From Australimonas brisbanensis (GTDB lineage: Bacteria; Chloroflexota; Dehalococcoidia; Lucifugimonadales; Australimonadaceae), in contig JAYQTA010000002.1 of the NCBI GenBank assembly GCA_038147155.1, forward strand, positions 186,001-250,000: a DNA stretch of 64,000 nucleotides, written 5' to 3'. The notes under the pieces were generated by a model, which was not told the origin of the DNA, did no database searches, and worked only from the letters and a program-made list of their open reading frames with translations. Of the stretch, positions 59,974 to 64,000 are shown piece after piece (positions within the stretch are counted from its first letter, which is position 1; each line of letters starts with the position of its first letter). A program made the translations under genes and the position numbers.

Positions 59974-60987
59974 ATGCGCTACCGCAGGCTCGGCAACACG
60001 GACCTTGAGATTTCGGAGATCGGCTTCGGCTGCGGCAACACCGCGGGCCTGATGATCTGGGGCGAGCCCGCCGACCGGGTGCGCGCCGCCGAGCACGCCA
60101 TGGACGCGGGGATCAACTACTTCGACACCGCCGCCACCTACGGACAGGGCAAGTCGGAGGAGAACCTGGGCCCGGTCCTCAAGGCGCTCACCCGCAAGCC
60201 GCTGGTGGGCTCCAAGGTGGCGCTACAGGAGGAGGACCTGGGCGACATCCGGGGGGCGGTGCGCCGGTCCGTGGAGCGCTCGCTCCAGCGCCTGGGGCTG
60301 GAGACCCTCGACATCGTCCATCTACACAACCGCGTCACCCTCAAGCGCGTGCCCGGCATGAAGGTGGCCATCGGTACGCTGCTCACCTATGAGGAGATGC
60401 TGGGCCCCGGCGGCATCCAGGAGACCTTCGAGGAGCTCCGGCGCGAGGGCAAGCTGCGCCACTTCGGCTACTGCGCCTTCGGGGGCGACGCCCCGCTCTA
60501 CAACCGCATCGCCGACGAGGGTCGCTTCAACTCCGTCCTGGTGTTCACCAACGTGCTGAACCCCTCCTCAGTGCGCAGGATGCCCCCGGGCTACGTGGGC
60601 CACGACTACGAGCAGGTCGTCCCACGCGCGGCGGCGAAGGGCATCGGCACCGTCGCCCTCCGGGTGCTGGAGGCCGGCGCGCTGTCCGGTTCAGCCACGC
60701 CCCACGACCTGAACCGGGGCGGGCCCTCCGGCGACCCGGAGTACGTGCGCAACGCCCGCCGCGCGCTGACATTGGACTTCCTGCGCCGCGATGCGGACGA
60801 GACCCTCGCTCAGATGGCCATCCGCTTCGCCCTGCACCAGGAGGGCATCTCCACGGTGCTGGTGGGCTTCTCCGAACTGGCGCAGGTGGACGATGCCGTC
60901 GCCTGCGTGGGGCAGGAGGGCTTCACCGCGGACCAGCTGGCCCGCCTGGAGAAGCTGTACGAGACGGACTTCGGCCTGACCGATTAG
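59974..60987 (+). CDS. Aldo/keto reductase
   Basis: 337-residue (beta/alpha)8 NADPH-dependent reductase. Catalytic set: Asp in NYFDTAATYGQG with Tyr four residues on, Lys in GSKVALQ and His in VHLHNRV. A C-terminal ALHQEGISTVLVGFSE-type segment binds cofactor. Resembles the branch including oxidoreductases encoded near sugar or aromatic catabolic genes. GGAGG lies 4-5 nt before ATG. Followed by a bidirectional terminator shared with the convergent bicupin gene. Confidence 0.9.
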   Translation: MRYRRLGNTDLEISEIGFGCGNTAGLMIWGEPADRVRAAEHAMDAGINYFDTAATYGQGKSEENLGPVLKALTRKPLVGSKVALQEEDLGDIRGAVRRSVERSLQRLGLETLDIVHLHNRVTLKRVPGMKVAIGTLLTYEEMLGPGGIQETFEELRREGKLRHFGYCAFGGDAPLYNRIADEGRFNSVLVFTNVLNPSSVRRMPPGYVGHDYEQVVPRAAAKGIGTVALRVLEAGALSGSATPHDLNRGGPSGDPEYVRNARRALTLDFLRRDADETLAQMAIRFALHQEGISTVLVGFSELAQVDDAVACVGQEGFTADQLARLEKLYETDFGLTD

Positions 60988-61005
60988 ACGCCCCTGGACA
61001 CCGTG

Positions 61006-61046
61006 AACACGCGAGGGCCCCGGCGCATGCCGGGCCCTCGCGTGTT
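61006..61046. terminator. Long bidirectional terminator
   Basis: 15-bp arms at 61006-61020 and 61032-61046, extended by GGC/GCC with one bulged C and a GCAT loop. It lies between convergent stops and ends in GTGTT. Confidence 0.75.
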
Positions 61047-61066
61047 GCCATCGCCGGGACTGGAGC

Positions 61067-62179
61067 CTACTGACCCTTGTAGTCCCACTCATAGCCGGGG
61101 GTGGTGTAGCACTCCGGCGGCATCTGGGACTTGAGCCCGCGCTTAGCGAGTTCCTTCTCGAAGGTCTCGCGGATCCAGGGGTCCTCCTGGTCGTACTCGT
61201 ACTGGTCGTTGGCTATGTCCGCCACCTCCTCGCTGACGCCGGTGAACTGCGGCAGCGGGTGGAAGGCGAAGTAGCGCCCGGGCGTCTCGCCCACGTTAAA
61301 GTGCTGGTGGAACCAGCGGTTCGGCGGCACGAAGATGGAGCCCTCGTGCCAAGGCACGAAGACCTTCTCCTTATCACCCTGCCACATCACCGAGTAGCCC
61401 TCACCCGCCGGGATGACGATGACGAAGGCGGGGCCGTGCCGGTGACCCTTCTTGTAGGTCTTTGCCGGGAACACGGACATGTGCGCCGTGAGTTCGGAGC
61501 CGGGGAACTGGATGAACACCGTGGTGCCACCCGCGCCGCGCCCCTTGAAGGGCACCAACTTGTCCCAGGCGCGCATGTCCGGGAAAAAGTTGCCGTACCA
61601 GTAGTTGCGCACGCGCCCGGCCGCCGTGTCCGCCTCCACCACCTTGGCGTCGGCGTAGTAGCCCTCACCCGCAACCTCGGAGGCCACCTTGGTGGGGTTG
61701 TCGAAGAAGAGCGCCGGGTCCTTCGCCGTGGACATGGCGATGGGCAGGTTGTTGTAGGCAAGCAGCCGAGCGGGCTCGCCGGCGCTCATGCTGGAGTACT
61801 CCACCCAGTGGTTGCCGGGGATGCGGAAGCAGGAGTGCGCACCCCATTCGAAGGAGTGCTTCTCGCCCCCGTCCACCCACACCGTGGCCACGCCACGGCC
61901 GGAGAGGACGTAGATGATCTCCTCCAGCGCGAACTTGCGCGGAGGGATGCTCCCACCGGCGGGTACCTCGTCGATGCGGGCCTCGGAGACGCCCTCCTGC
62001 CCGGCGAGCTGAAGGAAGGCGGAGCGGTGGCCCCGGCTCTTCCACTGGCCCAGGTCCACGGTGCGGCCGTCCTCGATGTAGTAGGAGCGGTAGATGGGGA
62101 TGCCCTGCGCCTCCATCCACTTGTCGTACAGGTACGGCTTGCGGATGTAGAGCATCTCTTCAGGGATGTCGTTGGCCAC
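61067..62179 (-). CDS. Bicupin protein, paralogue of 24252
   Basis: 370-residue two-cupin protein. N-terminal cupin: EVPAGGSIPPRKFALEEIIY then LSGRG; C-terminal cupin: TYKKGHRHGPAFVIVIPAGE and WFHQHFNVGE. Full-length paralogue of the 24252 product, sharing even the terminal DPWIR.*F*.LA.*GL segment. GTG start with AGGAGG 7 nt upstream. Metal-dependent oxygenase or isomerase activity is likely, the substrate unknown; nearby AKR and dehydrogenase genes fit a catabolic unit. Confidence 0.75.
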   Translation of the reverse strand: MANDIPEEMLYIRKPYLYDKWMEAQGIPIYRSYYIEDGRTVDLGQWKSRGHRSAFLQLAGQEGVSEARIDEVPAGGSIPPRKFALEEIIYVLSGRGVATVWVDGGEKHSFEWGAHSCFRIPGNHWVEYSSMSAGEPARLLAYNNLPIAMSTAKDPALFFDNPTKVASEVAGEGYYADAKVVEADTAAGRVRNYWYGNFFPDMRAWDKLVPFKGRGAGGTTVFIQFPGSELTAHMSVFPAKTYKKGHRHGPAFVIVIPAGEGYSVMWQGDKEKVFVPWHEGSIFVPPNRWFHQHFNVGETPGRYFAFHPLPQFTGVSEEVADIANDQYEYDQEDPWIRETFEKELAKRGLKSQMPPECYTTPGYEWDYKGQ

Positions 62180-62295
62180 GAGGGTCCTCCTGTGCTGCTG
62201 TCTGCTGAGGTCGCCGGGAGGCTACCGGCATGCCCGTGGGGTGTCAACGCGCGTGTGCGAGAATGCCGCCACACTGGACGACGACGGAGGACCCC

Positions 62296-63174
62296 ATGCC
62301 CACTGACGCATTCCCCGCCGGGTTCATCGGCCTCGGCCGCATGGGCCTGCCCATGGCACGCCGGCTCCTGGGTGCAGGCTTCGCCGTCCACGTCGCCTCC
62401 CGCAGCCCGGGCCCGGTGCAGGCGCTGGCGAGGGAGGGCGCACAGCCTGCGTCCACCCCGGCGCAGGTGGCCCAGCGCGCGGACATAGTCTGCACCTGCC
62501 TGCCGGACGAGACCGCGACGGAGGCGGTCTACTTTAGCCCGGACGGTCTGCTGGCCCACGCGCGGGCGGGACAGGGGTTGGTGGAGTGCTCCACCATCTC
62601 GCCCCGGCTGGCCCGGCACCTCGAGGCCGCTGCGCGCGAGCGCGGCGCCTGGTTCGTGGACGCGCCGGTCTCCGGCGGCGTGGAGCGCGCCGCCGACGGC
62701 ACCCTCGCCATCATGGCCGGTGGGGATCCGGGGGCCCTGCGGGTGGTGCGCCAGGCGCTGGAGGCCTTCGGCACGGTGCACCACGTGGGCGGGCCGGGGC
62801 AGGGGTGCGTGGTGAAGCTGGCGAACCAGCTGCTGGTGGGCGTGCATACGGCGGGCGCCACCGAGGCATTTGTGCTGGCGCGCGAAAGCGGGGCGAGCGT
62901 CTCCCAGGTGCTGGAGGTGCTCTCCGGTGCGTGGGCGGCCAGCACCATGCTGGAGCGCACGGGGCCCCTGGTGGCCTCCGGGGAGTACGGCTCACGCGCG
63001 CCGGTGCGCCTGCTGGCCAAGGACCTTGCGCTGGTGGCACAGGCGTCGGCGGACGTGGGCGTCAGCCTGCCGCTGGCACAGGCCACCCTGGGCGTGTTCC
63101 AGCGTGCCATGGCCGCGGGGTTGGGCGAGACGGACATCGCCGCCGTCGCCACGCTGCTGGGGCCGGGGCGCTAG
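62296..63174 (+). CDS. 3-hydroxyisobutyrate dehydrogenase-family protein
   Basis: 292-residue beta-hydroxyacid dehydrogenase. Rossmann motif GFIGLGRMGLPMARRLL at residue 9, substrate-binding DAPVSGGVERA near residue 120, catalytic Lys in GCVVKLANQLLVG near residue 170. The family includes tartronate semialdehyde reductases. GGAGG precedes ATG 62296. Its stop overlaps that of the convergent hybrid gene in one CTAG. Confidence 0.9.
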   Translation: MPTDAFPAGFIGLGRMGLPMARRLLGAGFAVHVASRSPGPVQALAREGAQPASTPAQVAQRADIVCTCLPDETATEAVYFSPDGLLAHARAGQGLVECSTISPRLARHLEAAARERGAWFVDAPVSGGVERAADGTLAIMAGGDPGALRVVRQALEAFGTVHHVGGPGQGCVVKLANQLLVGVHTAGATEAFVLARESGASVSQVLEVLSGAWAASTMLERTGPLVASGEYGSRAPVRLLAKDLALVAQASADVGVSLPLAQATLGVFQRAMAAGLGETDIAAVATLLGPGR

Positions 63175-63806
63175 CGCCCCGCACTCACGAGAGCAGAGGA
63201 CGGACCCGCCTTGGGCAGAGTGAAGACGACCTCTGCCCCCCGTTCGCGGTCGGCCTGGGCCCAAATGCGCCCGCCGTGGGCCTCCACGATGCCCCGCGCT
63301 ATCGCTAGGCCCAGCCCGCCCCCGCCGCTGGAACGGGCACGGGAGCGGTCCGACCGGTAGGAGCGCTCGAACACCCGCTCCAGCTCGTCGTCGGCGATGC
63401 CCTCCCCGGTGTCCGCCACGTACCCCTCCGGCACGGTGACCAGCATCACCCGCCACAGGTCGGAGTAACCCGCCTCGCCGGGGACGTGGTCAACCACGTT
63501 GTGCTGACCCTGGACGAGCTGCGGGTTGCCCTGGGCGTCGAAACCGGTGATGAACGCCCAGATGGGGGCCGTCGCCACTGCCCCGCCCGATGACGGGGAG
63601 TTCGTGCCGAAGTCGTAGTACTCCACCGCCTGGCCGCGGTACCACCCGTCCACCAGCGCGAGCGCTGGAGACGGCTCCGGCGTGGGTGTGGCCGTGGGCC
63701 GGGGGGTGGCGGTGGGCTCCGGCCCGGCGCATGCCGCCGCCACCAGTGCGAGGGTCAACGCCACCGCGGCTGCCCCTCCCGTCGCGAAGAACCTGCCGAT
63801 TCTCAT
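63171..63806 (-). CDS. Lipoprotein N-terminus joined to histidine-kinase ATPase C-terminus
   Basis: 211 residues of two unrelated parts. Residues 1-26 are a lipoprotein signal (ALVAAACAG lipobox), followed by a Pro/Thr linker and a secreted domain (DGWYRGQAVEYYDFG, GQHNVVDHVPGEAGYSDLW). From residue ~132 the sequence is the C-terminal half of a histidine-kinase ATPase: DTGEGI (N/G1 box), VFERSYRSDRSRAR, GLGLAIARGIVEAHGG. An exported ATPase fragment makes no functional sense, so it is probably a deletion fusion or assembly chimera. ATG 63806. Confidence 0.7.
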   Translation of the reverse strand: MRIGRFFATGGAAAVALTLALVAAACAGPEPTATPRPTATPTPEPSPALALVDGWYRGQAVEYYDFGTNSPSSGGAVATAPIWAFITGFDAQGNPQLVQGQHNVVDHVPGEAGYSDLWRVMLVTVPEGYVADTGEGIADDELERVFERSYRSDRSRARSSGGGGLGLAIARGIVEAHGGRIWAQADRERGAEVVFTLPKAGPSSALVSAGR

Positions 63807-63909
63807 CTCGTCTCCTCCTGCCGTGGGACGGGTGTGCCGTCCGTGCTGGGGAAGACGCTAGCGGGCAGTTCTTACAGAACCATTACGGGCATTACGGCCC
63901 CGTGACGGC

Positions 63910-64000
63910 TCAGGGCACCAGCACCACCTTGCCGGCGGTCTGACGGCCCTCCAGCGCGCGGTGCGCATCGGCGGCCTGGGCCAGCGGCAGTTCCAGGCCG
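63910..64000 (-). CDS. Zinc-type alcohol dehydrogenase/quinone oxidoreductase, C-terminal fragment
   Basis: Only the last 30 codons are in the window: LPLAQAADAHRALEGRQTAG then KVVLVP and stop. This ending is characteristic of quinone oxidoreductases of the medium-chain dehydrogenase superfamily. The gene continues past the window end. Confidence 0.7.
   Translation of the reverse strand, partial: GLELPLAQAADAHRALEGRQTAGKVVLVP

Overview
The window is about 64 kb of GC-rich bacterial chromosome with dense, mostly short-spaced genes and no phage, plasmid, IS or CRISPR signature. The gene families point to a Chloroflexota-like heterotroph, perhaps of the Dehalococcoidia/SAR202 type: several flavin-dependent (LLM) oxidoreductases, metal-dependent amidohydrolases, class III extradiol dioxygenases, a Rieske oxygenase, a DUF3105 protein and a phosphoglucose isomerase of the kind found in Tal/Pgi fusions. 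This placement is inference from family content; no rRNA is present.

Layout: 17-5101 holds a diiron desaturase, a deazaflavin-type reductase, an MFS exporter, a small membrane protein and a degenerate MBL-fold protein. 5098-8273 holds trmD, a mogA/moaB-type gene, a peroxiredoxin whose catalytic Cys codon is TGA, pncC, and two tRNA-Pro loci, one broken. 8449-12862 is a first catabolic block (cupin, LLM oxidoreductase, isochorismatase-like hydrolase, SDR, fused LigB-LigA dioxygenase). 12859-19121 holds egtD, a CopD-like protein, an ArsC-like gene with a second in-frame TGA at its active-site Cys, mutL, a HAM1-like gene, mutY and a TlpA-like thioredoxin. 19268-25373 is a second catabolic block (LigJ-like hydratase, LigB-like dioxygenase, LLM enzyme, Rieske oxygenase, bicupin). 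25582-30849 is mixed and includes a tail-to-tail gene truncation. 30941-37282 carries birA and hisZ-hisG-hisD-hisC-hisB. 37287-46110 is a minus-strand purine block (guaA, purD, purB, purC, purS) with a frameshifted egtB on the opposite strand. 46244-50168 holds a degenerate polyprenyl synthase, pgk, tpiA and miaA. 50237-53057 is ligK-galD-ligI. The rest holds NfeD and SPFH proteins, pgi, tkt, a TetR regulator, an aldo/keto reductase, a second bicupin, a 3-hydroxyisobutyrate-dehydrogenase-like gene and a lipoprotein/histidine-kinase hybrid.

How it works together: the dispersed ring-cleavage genes (LigBA fusion, LigB, LigI, GalD, LigJ, LigK) cover the steps from gallate or 2-pyrone-4,6-dicarboxylate through 4-oxalomesaconate to pyruvate plus oxaloacetate. 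The CHMS dehydrogenase LigC is not seen, which fits a gallate-type entry. Several catabolic genes are bounded by strong hairpins; housekeeping genes run in overlapping operons.

Main findings: two genes that ordinary gene calling would break are best read as selenoproteins (a peroxiredoxin and an ArsC-like protein), each with a compact stem-loop 15 nt past the UGA. Five genes lacking a Shine-Dalgarno sequence have a -10 box exactly 6 nt before ATG, which indicates leaderless mRNAs. Five convergent gene pairs share one CTAG in which both stop codons overlap. Three junctions look like deletions or assembly chimeras and should be verified.
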